From Purpureocillium takamizusanense (taxonomy: Eukaryota; Ascomycota; Sordariomycetes; Hypocreales; Ophiocordycipitaceae), in contig NC_063075.1 of NCBI RefSeq assembly GCF_022605165.1, forward strand, positions 1,426,001 to 1,490,000: DNA of 64,000 nt. Reading direction: 5' to 3'. Numbering within the stretch: position 1 is the stretch's first letter; every line of letters starts with the position of its first letter. Shown here in pieces: positions 1 through 11,911 of this stretch. Under the pieces are notes generated by a model that ran no database searches, was not told the DNA's origin, and saw only the letters and a list, made by a program, of their open reading frames with translations. Position numbers and translations under genes: made by a program.

Positions 1-2639
1 ACGAGTCATCGTCTTCGCACAGAGGATAGCAAGTCGCAAGTCGCGGTCCGAAAAGTGCGATGCAGAGGTGATCATCAACGTCGAGTTCTTCCAAGGGCTT
101 TCGATCCTGTCGGCCTGTATCGCCTGGCAGGCTACGCGGATATGCTCGGCGCGCGAATCCTTGACAAGCACGGCGCGGGCAACGAGGCCACGCACATGAG
201 CCATGGTGCCGCTTGGCGCAGCCTTGATGGCGGCCTCAATTCGTGCAGCGTTGTCGGGCTCATCACCAGTCCCTTTGACGAGCGCAGACGTCAGTACACG
301 ATGCAGCGTCTCGGCCGACCACCAAGCTGCCACAGCGTCCAGTGGTGATCCCACTGCTGCGTCTTCCACCACAGAGTCCATGCCATCGATCTGCTCGTCA
401 ACGCCCTCAGCCGTCGCCAAGTTAAAGGCCAGGTTATGGGCTCGCTGGACAACCGCAGACGTCAAGACAAGATCGCATTCCTGCTCCACGAGAGAATGAA
501 GGTGCTCAGGCAGTTCATCGTCGTGCGGCTTCTCTGAACCTCGACGCAACTGGATGAGCAACCGGTTGAGTTGACGTGCCTCGTTCCAGCGCTTGCGAGC
601 CAGCTTTGCAGCGATGACGTTGACGACTCCAAGTTGCCAGCCGCTGCTGACGTTCCATAGAAGAACTCGGATGTGAAGCGCTTTGAGCATCAGCCTCATG
701 GGCGTATCCGGGAGTGTTCCAGACGCCAGCAGAGTCAAAATCAACCGACTTTTGCAGACATCCATGTCACCACCGGCCAGCTGGGAGTCCAGAGCAATGG
801 CCCAAGCCTTGACACGAGCCGTCTCTTGGTCTTCCGTCAAACCCGTCAGCATTTGGTAGCCATGAACACCGATGGTATTGCGCAGGCTAAGCTTCACGGT
901 CTTGAGCATGAGAGCAGCCGCTTCCAGGAAGAAGTTGTGTCGTGGCACCCAAACCGTTTGTATTGCAGTAAGCCAGGCCCGGCGGCGCACGTCAATCGAT
1001 GAAGCCAGTGACGGTGCCCGCTCTAGTGCTGCAGCTTGTTGCTTCTTGAGCTTGTCCGACGACGTCGCGAAGAGCGAGGGCACGAATACCCAAAGCGCGA
1101 TGCAGAGAAACAGCAGTAACTTGAGCGACGTGTGTACATGGTATCCCAGGACGTGTAAGTCGAGCGTTGTCGACAGCTGGCCGAGCAGTTCGATCGGCAA
1201 GGCGGAAAGCCCTCGGCCTTCGGGCCGCTCGTTGCTCATTTCATTCTCACGCACGGCCTCTAGGATCATGAGACCCGCGAGAGAGCCGACCATAAGCTTG
1301 CCGAAGTACGGATTCACGTTGTTGATCCACCCATTCTGCTGCATTTGCTGCTGTTGCTGCTGGATTTGTTGCTGCCGCAGAACGGCGGGGTTTCCGGCGC
1401 GGAACGGCTGTTGAGGCACAGGGTAGGGTTGGCCTACTGCCATTTGAGCCGAGATGATGCGCTTCATATCATCTGGCACGTTGATCATGCCCGCTGGATT
1501 AGCACCTCCATCTTGGGGCGTGCCCAAAGGCGAGTTAGAATATTGCTGCCGACCGTCCTGAGGGTACTGCATCGGCGTCGGCGGCTGCTGCATCGGGCTC
1601 ATGGAACCGTTCATGGCGCCAGCCATGAACAACTTTTCGAAAGCGGCTATCCTCTCCTTCATGGCCGTGTTCTCGTCCAAAAGCCGGCTGTTTCTCTTTT
1701 CCAGATGGCGAATATATTCCGTCGCCTTGCTGAGGACCTGTCATCATAAATCAGTACAGGCGACATCTCTGGGTCTTGCCTTTGGAGGCACTGCTTTCGG
1801 CTTACCGTTGCCTTGTTGAGCTTGTGGGCAGGCGTCAAGCCGTGAAGCTCCTCGCGGTCCTCGGTCGTGTCCTCGCCTCTGGCGCTCTTGGACATAATTC
1901 TCAGGCTCGGGACACTGTCGCGAAGTGCCGCAATCTTGTCGTTGATGTTCGTGCGATAGCGCTTCTCGATCATGTTGTGCGCCGTTTTCTTTACCGGTTT
2001 CTCCTCCTCATCCACATCATCCTCGTCGTCCAGATCGTCGGACATCTTGCGCTTCCTCGTGTCTGCCCTGCCTTGCTGACCGGCTACCTCTGGCGAAGAG
2101 CTCGCTCCGTGCTTGAGATCACTCCTCGCCGACTCGGGGCTGGAGGCGCTTCTTGGTGAGTTGTACTGCAGGTGAGGGGGCATGGCGATGTGTCGAAGCT
2201 CCTCATGCGACATGGCAGTCAAGGAACGGGCCTGCGCATGCGTGGCTGCAGGAATCTTGCCTTGCGGGGCATACACAGGTGTCGGTGTCAAGTCGTTAGG
2301 CGGCGGAAAGCCGTCAAAAGAAGGGGACGAGTTCGACAGGGATTGGGGCTGCGAGAAGGCCTGGGGTTGGTCGTAGGCCTGCAGCGGCCAGGTTGTAGGC
2401 ACGGCGGGAGCCTGGACAGGAGCCGCGGTGCTGGCAGAGGTGACGTTGAATGTGTCGAAGGGAGGGGTGACTTGGAAGTCCCACGTGGACGAGGTGCCGA
2501 AGAAGGAGGGTTGGGTGCCGGCGTCGGTTTGGGCGTTGGTGGAATCCGAGTTGGTGTCAGGGCCGGCCGCGGAATCGCCCATGAAGCCAAAGACGGGCTC
2601 ATCGAGCCCGAAGCGGGCCGTGGAGTCGTCGTCAGCCAT
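1..2639 (-). CDS. sre1: Sterol regulatory element-binding protein (membrane-bound bHLH transcription factor), 3' end off the window
   Basis: Seen: the start is the ATG at 2639. Exon 1 runs 2639-1806 (278 codons), the intron is 1805-1738 (68 nt, GTAAGC..CAG), and exon 2 stays open from 1737 to base 1, giving at least 857 residues. A basic/acidic stretch leads into a bHLH near residues 215-292; the HNMIEKRYR basic region has the Tyr that marks SREBPs, and the intron splits helix 2. A Gln/Met/Pro-rich stretch follows, then two hydrophobic segments near 422-440 and 482-501, then a long C-terminal region. Known of the family: a hairpin ER membrane protein whose N-terminal half is released when sterol or oxygen is low and activates ergosterol, heme and hypoxia genes (SrbA/Sre1). 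Inference: the same role here. The C-terminus and stop are missing, so full length is unknown. The loop between the bHLH helices is long, about 25 residues. Confidence 0.93.
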
Positions 2640-3845
2640 GGGTGGCAGATGACCCAAGGGAACGGGTCGGTGTGGCTAGAGTGGAAACGAGATCAGATGT
2701 CGATGCCGAGAGTCAGGGACGAGTTTGGCGGCACCGGGATGGTGGATGCGGCGAGCTTGATCTGGCCGGTCCACGAGATGTGCCAATTGCAGCGGGCTCA
2801 CCCACTGGAGGCCAAGCCGTGGCTAGCTATCGAGCCCGTCAGAAGAGATTCAGGGTCCTGTAGTGGCCAAATGCGCCAGTCCAGGCAGCCGTGGTAAGTG
2901 TGTGTATGTGTGCGCGCGCGCGTGTGTGAAGCCTTCCTTTGGGCCGTCGTATGGTACGAGGTGGATGGGGTGAGTCGATTGCTGGAGGTCGTGGTTCGAC
3001 TTTGTCTGCAGCCGCAGGGCTAATAGCAGGGCAGAGACGGGTCGAAGCGAGAGGATCGCACCACGCTGGGGCTCAGCGGCGGGGTACCACTCCTCCCAAC
3101 GGCTATACAAGAGTAGGGGAGGGTCAGCTTGTTGTAGTCGATCGCTTTTGTCTCTTTGAAAAAAGAAAAATCCGCCCAGGCGGCGGCGAAGAAGTCGGGA
3201 TTTTGCAATGCGGGAGCGCCGGGTCCTCAAGTCGAAGGCTGAGCGAGGACAGTGGGAATGGGTGGGAAGGGGTCGGACAGCCGTGTCGGCTAGCCGTTTG
3301 CAACTTGTCGGGGGAGCGCAGAGAGTGCTAGTGACGAAACGCTCTTGGGCGCCGAAATGGGGTTGCGACAGCGAGGTCAGGAAAGAAAAGAGAAAAAACG
3401 GCAGCGATTTGATTCTGCGTCCGCTTCTTCCTCGGGTGGAAGGTGACAGGGAGTCGGATCGGCACGACGGTTGCTGCAGCTGTGTTTCGGAGCAGCGTGA
3501 CGATGGATGGGGGATGGGAGGCTGTCTGTTGTCTGTTCGGCGGGCTGGCTGGCTGGGCCAGGCTGGGCCGGGCGGACGGGGACCGGTGCCGAGTGGGACT
3601 GGATTGGATTGATGCAGGCCACCAGCCAGTGAGTGGGCTGCGCGCAAAGACCAATCGGTGGATCGACAGGCGTCGTCCACGCAGGGTTGAGGGGGAGGGA
3701 GGGGCCGCCTAGCTGGTGAGTTTGACACCTGGAACCCGGAACCTGCAGCGACGCGAGGGAGGCGGCAGGCAGCGGGACGCGGAGCGAGGCGTCGCGATGA
3801 GAGGCGAGACCGGTGCGATGTGATGGGCTGTGGTGCAAGGCGAAG

Positions 3846-3879
3846 GCGATGCGATACGATGCGATGCGATGCGATGCGC
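3846..3879. repeat. GATGC/CGATG-type short tandem repeat
   Basis: About six imperfect copies of a pentamer (gatgc, with one gatac variant) in tandem, within the presumed SREBP upstream region. Next to it are looser repeats of the same composition, which explains the repetitive Ser-His-Arg translation on the minus strand. Confidence 0.75.
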
Positions 3880-6800
3880 CGTGCCGAGGAGCGTCGACAT
3901 GGAATGGGTGGGTGATGGATTGAGCAGGGAAACGAGCCAAGGCGAGGAGGGAGGCCCTTGCGCAGGAAGCTGGAGGTGCGGAATAATAAGGACGATGGGC
4001 TTGAAAAGCCTTGCATGCGTTGCACACCTTGTGGAGGCGACTTTGCTCCATGGAAACCTGGCAGTACGAAATACCCAAAGTACGAAGTACCTGCCTGCTG
4101 TACTAACCTACCTCTACTAACTTGGCGTACCTGTTGGGCTTGGGTGCGGCATGCACTTTCGTCTGCCGGTCCCCGTCGGCGTCGTCGGAGCTGGAGCAAC
4201 ACCAGCCAGTGCGAACCATGCGACGGCGAATCGACGTCGCCCGCCGCGCCCCCTGCCGTGCTCAACAAGCGCGCTAGTACCTATTGTTGCCCGCTCTCTC
4301 CCATGCCGCGCCAGTATGTTGGTACGTACTTTGTACCTCTTTCCCTTCTCTCCGCCCGCCACGCAGGGACCAACGTCCAGTGTTTTTTTAGGTTCCTTAG
4401 GGACCCTTTGGTGTGGAGGAGTGCTAGGACTTCCGACTTGGTAACGCTCGTACCTCAAACGGCGAGCCGTGTACGGACTTCTGCCGGTTGACCAGTCCTG
4501 GCGCCGAGATGGCGGGAGGAATCTGCAACGGAGGACACGGACAGCCCCGGATGCCGCGACGGCAGCCATGCACGCCCACAACAAGTTACGGGCGTTCGGT
4601 CCAGGTGACGGGGTCCTGGGCCTCTGGCTCCGTGCGAGCCCGATGTACATGCCCCGCCGGTACCGCTGCTGCGTCCCGCCTACCACAGGTACCTTACCAG
4701 ACAGCCCTGGAATTGGACTGTTGGCACCGGCGGCTGTGTCAATCACAGCGGGTGGGGGCGGGGAGCACGCGGGAACATGCTCGGCGCCTTGCCCATTGAC
4801 GCAGAGGCTTGGCTGCGCCTGCGTGGGTGGTGGGAGCCCTGGCGCCAGCCCGAGAATTGTCGCAGACCGGCGAGTCTTGCCTTGGTTGCCTTGCTCGACT
4901 GCAGAGCAGACGGGCAGTGTAGTGCCGTTGAGAAAAGGTCGTGCGCCACAACCTACTAAGGCACGGGCGGATAGAGGTGGGAAAGTGGGAACGCGTGAGT
5001 GGGTACGCAGTGCAACGCTCACAAGCAGCGCCCGCTGTGCTGCGTTCGCCACTACCCAAGTCTGTACCTTAAGTTAGTATCTAAGTAGATACCCAAAAAC
5101 AGTATTGGTACCAATTGGAAGTGCTGTCGGGTGTGGTGCTGTATGCTGCTGCGCTGGTTTGCGAGGGGTCTAACTGCAGCAATAGCAGCTGGTACTTCCC
5201 ACTGCTCTGCGTGCTGGGCCGGTGCTGCACCGAGAATCCTTCCCATCACCCTGATGGCAGTCGTGGTGGAGCCTCCTGGGAGGAAAGAAGCACGCAGCGT
5301 GCGCGGCAAGTGCCGGGTGGGGCCAACATCGTACGATTCCGATGTGAGCGACAGATGCGGTGCCCGGGCCCTGGCTTGGGTGGGGTACGCATCGGTGCCA
5401 GCTCCTTCCTGGTGGTGAGCACTGCCGACCTACATCGATCCCGCCCACCGCTCGCGTTCTTACCGCGTTTGGACAGGCAATACAACTGTATCTCAGGTAA
5501 TCGCAGAATCTGCGCGGGCTCAGGCCTTGTCGGGTCGCAAGCCGCCGCGCGAGACCCCAGCCGGCAGCCTGGGCACAATCACTGCACAACTTAGTACCTT
5601 ACCTACATGCCCGGCTTCCTTTAGTAGTACTTCGTACCTTAGTATTAATTCTCTAAGGGGATGAGACAGAGACAAAACGTACATACGTGCCTTATTAGTA
5701 GTTCCTTTGGCAAGGGAACACGCGTGGCTGCGAGTGGAGGAGGTGTCGATGCTGTGTCAGTTAGTACCAGGTGTAGTCGCAGTCGTCGCAGTGGCCGCGC
5801 GCATTGGCATCCATGGATCCATGCTGTCAAGCCAGTCAACACGATCAGGGCTAAGTCAGGTACTTTCATACTTGGTACGGACGCTGCACAGCATGAGGTA
5901 CTCCATGCACCATTGAAAGCATTATCGCCTGTACTCCATACGAGTACGAGCACTGACAACACCTCGAGGCTGGTGACAGAAATCGTCAGGCCCCCGCCAG
6001 GTCGCAACACGCCAATCCATACCTGGGCCGCTACCGAGCGCCGCGTCTGTCCGCCAGCCCGCACGACGATTTTTTTCTTCTCTCTCTGATTTATTATTGC
6101 TCCAGGTTGGTCGGCCCTGCACCGGTGCCAAACTCGGTCCGGATTCTCGGACCATCGGGGCAACCATGACAGCCCTACGACAGCATCGTGTTCCGAGATG
6201 GGACGATGGGCGGCTTCCGGGTGAGTTCTCGATGGCATCTCGATGGTGCTCCATGCCGGCCGCTCTACTTGGGCGATCTCGGCACCTTCGGCACTTTTCA
6301 CGCCGCTTAGATCTCCCCAGGCGACGGCATACGAAGCAGACGCGAGCAGATCTCGCGAAGCCACTCGGCGCGGCATCTGTCCATCCGCGCAGAACAAACA
6401 ACGAATTGAGTGAATAAATATGGCCTCGCCGTCCAAAGCGATCCGGTCTACGTTCCCCGGCCCAACCCTTCAAACGAAGAGATGACGCACAACAGGGAGG
6501 TCGGGACATTACATTCAAGCGTTCTTCATGAGTGTCCCCACCTTGACCCTACACGGCCGCCAAGTCGTTGCTTGGAATGCTGCCAAACAGCCTCCCTGCG
6601 TAGTCGGCATGTAGTCGGCTACTCCGTAAGCTTGGCCACCTTGGCGTGGGCGCGCGATCTAATTCTGGTACGAGGGCCCATCCTCGTACGCCCTCTTTTA
6701 GCGTATGCATCGAGAGCCGCCAGCGCCGTACTTCGTTCTTCTCGATATGCCCACGTTCCGTCCAGTCGGCGACTTGAACCCCCATGGCGTCTCTGACAGT

Positions 6801-9384
6801 CTGCAATCCTAGAGTTCTAGCTGGCTTTTGCTCGTGTAAGGAGTGCCAGGTAATAAATTAACCACGAAACGTGATGCTAGCCAGCTGACACTGAAGTCCG
6901 CGTGACTCAGACAACGCATGGCATTGACACACGGCGCCCTCGGCTCAATCAATGCCTGTCTCGCTTCAGATGCCGCCTTGAGCAGACTGACCCCACGCAA
7001 CCGCAACAGGCATTTCGGAACGTACATGCTCACCCAATGCCGAAGGCAGTCGCCCCATTGTGCTGGCCTTGTTTGTGCATCCTTTGGCTCCGATGTTGGG
7101 GGAGGTCGCGAGCCGCGCCTGGTGGAGGGCCTGCCGTCCCCGGGCTATCCCTACGAGCGCAGAGAGCTACTATTGTTGTTTCCGTCGCTGGCTGGTACAA
7201 TAAACTATGCAAACGGGCTTTTCCGTGGCCATGTTGAGTCGACAGGCGGGCCTGCGGGAGCATCTCCCTCGGTGCTCGGAACCTCGCCGATGGGTTTCTA
7301 GGCACAACTGATGCGATGCCGATCCGAGCCGACTACCAGTTCAGTCGACACGGACGTCGACGCCGGCCGATGACCAGAGATTGTTTTGCACACGCAGCAG
7401 TATAGCCAGAAGACGTGTGTCCGGGTGGGCACAGCGGCGGCTTCACCTCGTGGGATCGTCGACCGCCGCACCGGCGACCCGGATTACGGAGGTTGCCCCA
7501 CTCGTCCGGTCCCCGATATTGTTGTCGTTTGGCAAAATAAGCCGAGACCAGACGCAGGATGTCGCTGGCGCATCTGCAGCATGCGGCGCTGCGCGAAAGC
7601 AAGGCACAGTCGGCACCGCCTGTCCGATGCCTTGCCATTCAGCCCTACGCGTGGGAACGCGGTCGGCAAGGCGCGCCGAGAGCCGGACAAGTCTTGTCCG
7701 AAAGGCTAAAGCCGCCAGCAGCAACCAGAGTATGAGATACATAGCACACTCGCGACCTGCAGCGCGTCGCGGAGACCAGGGCCGCAGCGCGATGTGGGCA
7801 TTGATGGCGCAAGTACGTGTCTGATGGCAAGCCTGGGCTGTCACGATCGGCATCTTTGAACCGAGGTCTGAGCCAGAGCAGCCAACGAGACGCGAAGATG
7901 ACACGAGACGACGCTGTTAGATGCGCATGGGTGTCAACGGCCCGTCATCTACCCAGCTCCGTCCGTCCGATGTCTCTGCCCGTATTTGACTGCACGCCGC
8001 ATGTATCTGCAGACAATCCGGCAAAACGTGCCGTGGTGACGGCATCGTGACATTAGGCCGCCGCCGCATATCCAATCAATGGTCTGCAGACCTCGATCAC
8101 GTCCGTCTTCGCGACCCATTCTCGCCGCGCTCTTGTCGCATCATGACCCTCCGCGACTGTCTCACGCACTGTTCCTTGCGCGGCCCACCGACCCCGGCTG
8201 GCGGTTAAACTTTGCGACACCGCCACGTGTGGGCGAGACAAGGGGGGGTCTCAACGACATGCCTGCCCCCCTTCCCCCACGCAGCCACACAGATTTCCCT
8301 GCAGTACATCAACGGTATCTTCCGACATCGTGAGACCCAACACTTTACTGCACCGTCAGGTCGGCCACCTACGGCAGTCGGTGACAGTCATCTGCACCCA
8401 CTCTAGAGCGACAGCCGAATACGGGTGGACATGCCGCATTTGCTCCGCAGACTGACTGACTCACGTTCTCTCTGCTTCCAAGAACCAAGTTACTTCGTAC
8501 TATTACCCAAATCAGCCTTTGTTTGCCCTCTGCTGCCGAAGCCTGCTTGGCTACGGCATCCGTCCACACGACACCAGCCACCGGCCAAGGGCCGTCGCGA
8601 TAGTAACCAGTCCCATACCACGACGAGTAACAAACATGACATTTCCTCGCCTCCAAAGCCCATATGCCGACACCCGGACGACCAGGGGCAATATACCTGA
8701 AGCAATTGGTTTGGTCTGTCACCTCGCAGGTCGTCGCTACATGAGCTGTCACCCCTCTGTGTGGACACAGTAACCATCCTGACCCCGTGACCTTGTCACC
8801 GGGCACGCGTATCGATGCCACTCAGGTGGATTCTGGGCTTCCTTGATCATGGGCCTTGCAAATCGCCATGGATCGGCTGCCGTGGGTACAGTAATATTTC
8901 TATGCGCAGGGAGAAGGGGTTGTCTTGGCCTGGAGAGATTTCAAGTTCACCTGAGGTGTCATTGTTCACGACAGCTACTTTTTTGGGTCCACTGACCATG
9001 TATCGAACCCTGATAGACTCCCAAGTCCAAAGGCACCGGGGCAGAGGGCCTTGCCTGGGGGTGTCCCATGCTTCAGCCCCCGCAAGGCATGCCAAGCACA
9101 GGGGAACTTTGACCGCATCCGCGGACCTGGTTGATATTGCAGTTCTCCGCGGCAGAGAGGGTCGCCGCGGTATCGTCGGGGAGGGAGAGGGAATAAAGAG
9201 GAGAAGAATCCCAAAAGAAGGGAAGGTTTCGCTTCTTCGAAGACAGGTGGGGGGCTTGGGTAGGTCCGCCCACTCTGAATATCCGCGGAGAGCTTCGGAA
9301 CCGATCGCACCCACTTCCTCGGGTCCCCGAGCACAATCCTATAGTAGAATGAAGCAAATATCCCGCTGTCATTATGTTTCAAGC

Positions 9385-9405
9385 TTGTTGTTGTTGTTGT
9401 TGTTG
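9385..9405. repeat. (TTG)7 microsatellite
   Basis: Seven perfect TTG units followed by a T-run, in non-coding DNA downstream of the 10301-11911 gene. Confidence 0.85.
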
Positions 9406-10300
9406 TTTTCGTCGCTGTGAGCGGGCCGGGGCCTCTGCGTGTAGTAACGTTAGTAGTCGCATGCCAGGGCACGGCTTCCCCGTGGCATGCCCCATCGTGC
9501 CTCTCCGCCCTGCAACGCCCACCACACTCATCCTCCCTCTGTTTTCCTTTTTTGTGTAATACGTCTGTGCCCTCAAGGTGCGAACGGGAACGGGAAAGGG
9601 GGGATGACATAAGCCCGAAATTGAGAGCTGCGACGTGCATACTAACGTTACTGCATACATGGTACGAAGTACGTAGCGTAGCATGGCGCTACTAACGTTA
9701 CTATCTCCTCGGGGAGAAGGCGAGGTGGGGGAGGGGCTGGCGAAGGATGCAAACGGTCAGTGCAGATACGAAGCAGAGAAACCCGAGCGTAAAAGGCAAA
9801 AAGAAGATAGACGACTTGCGGTAGTAGTCGGTAGTTATGTACACAAATGGGTTCTAGGCCGGCACCATCGTCTGAGAAGGTTTTTGTACTCACTCAGGGG
9901 TTCGTGAAAATGGGTGACATCGCGGCGGACCAGTTGTCCAGTTTTGTGTCACAAGACGACGACGTTCTCGCTGCATGCTCCTCGGTTCGGTGTTTGCGAA
10001 GAAGGAGCTTCCTCATGCCTGGCGTATGGGAAGGGCACTAAGTGCGTTACTTGAAGAGTACAAGGGTGTGGACATGAGTCCGTATCGGTATCTGCTACTT
10101 CATATAAGGCGCTCTATAGCACGGGCAACAAAGAGGAATGCGATGGCGCAACGGTTGCAAGCACCTCAAGAGAAAAAACGCCATTCTGACAGGGCAATTG
10201 CTAATCACTGGTACCGGTGTCGATGATATCTAAAAGGCAACCCCACCCCCCCAAGGGCATTCATCTTGGCTTGATATTCCCTTCTTCCTAGGAATCTTGT

Positions 10301-11911
10301 TTACCACATTTCCTCCTCGCTCTGCACCATGTCCAGCGTGGGAGTCTTTGGCACCATCCTCTTCATCCGCCTTCGGTCCTCCTTGGTCACAAGAGAGGGC
10401 GTCACCGGCACGACGGGTGTAAATGGCTGGTATGGCGAGTACGGCACAGCTCCTGCGGTTCGCGGCGTCCTGCCCGTAGTTGGCGAGAGAGGCCCCCTCC
10501 TCTCAAACACTGTCTGCTTAGTGGTGCGGGCAATGGTTGACGGAGACGCCAGAGATGGCTCATAGGCTCGCAACGGCAGAGAGCCTCCAGTCCTGACCGC
10601 CGATGGTGCATTGCCTCGCTGGAAGGTGGCGCCAGGCTTAGGTGAGGCAGGCAACGTGGGAGACCGAGGGCCGCGACCTGGAGAAGCAGGCCAGGTGGGA
10701 GACCGAGGGCCATGGGTGGGAGAGGCAGGCGCTCCGGCGAGAGGCGCCTGAGAACGTCCGACGAGAGGGACCTGAGAATGTTCCGACGTAGCCGACTCCG
10801 GGTCTCCCTCCGTTGGCGCTAGATAGCCGCCCCTAGCACTGGTAGATGGTCCAAGCTGAGAATTAATCCGCTCGTCGATGCTTTGGACGCTCTCAGGCGA
10901 GATGTCAGGTGTCATGGGTGCGCCATTCCGGCTGACGCGAGAAGCACCAAAAGATATCTGGTCCGTGGGAATCGGCGGTGGTGGAGGCGGGGCGTAGTGT
11001 CGCGGGGACATTGGATTCATCTCCTGAGGTTCCTGCCTAGGGAAGGTCGACGACTGCGGTGTCATGATGGGAGATGAAATGGTGACGCCTTTTACAGCCT
11101 TCTTTCTCGGGGAGCGAAGAGCCGACAGAAGAGAAGCTGTCTTGGACTGCGGCTTTTCATAGCCTCCAGAAAGCTTCAGGCTAGCCGGCTTAGACCGTTC
11201 CTTCTTGGATGACGAGGGCGACGAGACGCGGTGCTGGCCCTGAGGCGTCATGACCGGTGTGTCGAGCACGACACCTCTCTCCTTTGCATCCTCGTGCTCC
11301 ATGACATGCTTGTACATTTCCTCGAGCTGCTGCTGCGCCATTTCTCTATCGGCCTGGACTATGCTTTGGTCCACAGATGGATCGACTCCGGGAGCGGTGA
11401 TGGATGAAGTTGGCGACGGGTATATGTAAGAGTCGGGCGGATCGAACTCGGTGTTGATGGGCGACGGATAAGAGAAATTGGGGACTGTCGCGGTCCTAGG
11501 GGTCGCAATAGGGAACTTGCTGAACCGGCGTTCTATGCGGATGATGCCAGGCGGGCTGGAGAGGGCGAACTCGTCGTCGCCACCTCGAAGGTGCTCACGA
11601 CGCTTCTTTGCTAGCGAAAGGAGGGTGATGGCAACCAGTACCAGAGAAGCGCCGTAGGCGGCAACAATTCCACCTATCTCAGCAGGTAGATACTTGGGGT
11701 TTCTCAGAGCTCCGGCAGAGAGTGGGGGTCCGTCCTCAGGCGCCGGCGCCGGATCCCAGTCGATGTTGAGCGGGTTGTTGTTCCTCTCGTCGAGGGCACC
11801 CGCGATCGAGGTGGGGTTGGAGAAGACGGCCGCGGAGAAGAGTGCGATGCTCAGCGCTGAGGTGAAGACAAGAGACAGCAGCGGTGTTTTGACGGAGTGC
11901 CTCTCGTGCAT
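10301..11911 (-). CDS. Single-pass membrane protein with proline/serine-rich cytosolic tail, function unknown
   Basis: Seen: an uninterrupted 536-codon frame from the ATG at 11911 to TAA at 10303-10301. Residues about 10-40 form a hydrophobic N-terminal signal or anchor. A second hydrophobic segment near residues 78-100 is followed at once by a basic stop-transfer stretch (AKKRREHLRGG). The remaining 430 residues look disordered and rich in Pro, Ser and Thr, with a poly-Pro run and a duplicated GPRSPT.PASP unit near residue 410. The protein ends in a charged, ordered-looking tail (VTKEDRRRMKRMVPKTPTL.. EEEMW). Inference: a type I-like plasma-membrane or secretory-pathway protein with a cytosolic scaffold tail. 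I do not recognise a named family. The codon pattern and the conserved-looking ends support a real gene. It is divergent from the Srs2 gene, 1.45 kb away. Confidence 0.8.
   Translation of the reverse strand: MHERHSVKTPLLSLVFTSALSIALFSAAVFSNPTSIAGALDERNNNPLNIDWDPAPAPEDGPPLSAGALRNPKYLPAEIGGIVAAYGASLVLVAITLLSLAKKRREHLRGGDDEFALSSPPGIIRIERRFSKFPIATPRTATVPNFSYPSPINTEFDPPDSYIYPSPTSSITAPGVDPSVDQSIVQADREMAQQQLEEMYKHVMEHEDAKERGVVLDTPVMTPQGQHRVSSPSSSKKERSKPASLKLSGGYEKPQSKTASLLSALRSPRKKAVKGVTISSPIMTPQSSTFPRQEPQEMNPMSPRHYAPPPPPPIPTDQISFGASRVSRNGAPMTPDISPESVQSIDERINSQLGPSTSARGGYLAPTEGDPESATSEHSQVPLVGRSQAPLAGAPASPTHGPRSPTWPASPGRGPRSPTLPASPKPGATFQRGNAPSAVRTGGSLPLRAYEPSLASPSTIARTTKQTVFERRGPLSPTTGRTPRTAGAVPYSPYQPFTPVVPVTPSLVTKEDRRRMKRMVPKTPTLDMVQSEEEMW

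Larger units (their letters stand above)
2640..10300. other. 7.7 kb gene desert upstream of SREBP
   Basis: I see no supportable gene here. The long frames in 2850-6500 lack ATG starts or are low-complexity Arg/Ser/Pro/His translations of GC-rich DNA, with no domain and no splice-consistent partner. The part next to 2640 must hold the SREBP promoter and leader. Contents: a CG/TG alternating tract near 2902-2928, a GATGC-type repeat near 3846-3879, four copies of the TACGAAGTA 9-mer (4081, 5628, 8491, 9663), and GTAC-rich AT-leaning patches at 5060-5110 and 5590-5650. Confidence 0.6.

Noticed and set aside
2850..4268. 472-codon minus-strand frame next to SREBP
   Set aside because: No ATG at its start, composition dominated by Ser, Arg, His and Pro from simple repeats, no domain; best explained as SREBP upstream DNA.
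4117..6436. Overlapping frames of 200-310 codons on both strands
   Set aside because: Most lack ATG starts, have no recognisable domain, and are interrupted by GTAC-rich non-coding patches.
6760..6800. Possible minus-strand tRNA B-box (GGGTTCAAGTC)
   Set aside because: The flanking bases do not form a T-stem, and no cloverleaf can be drawn.
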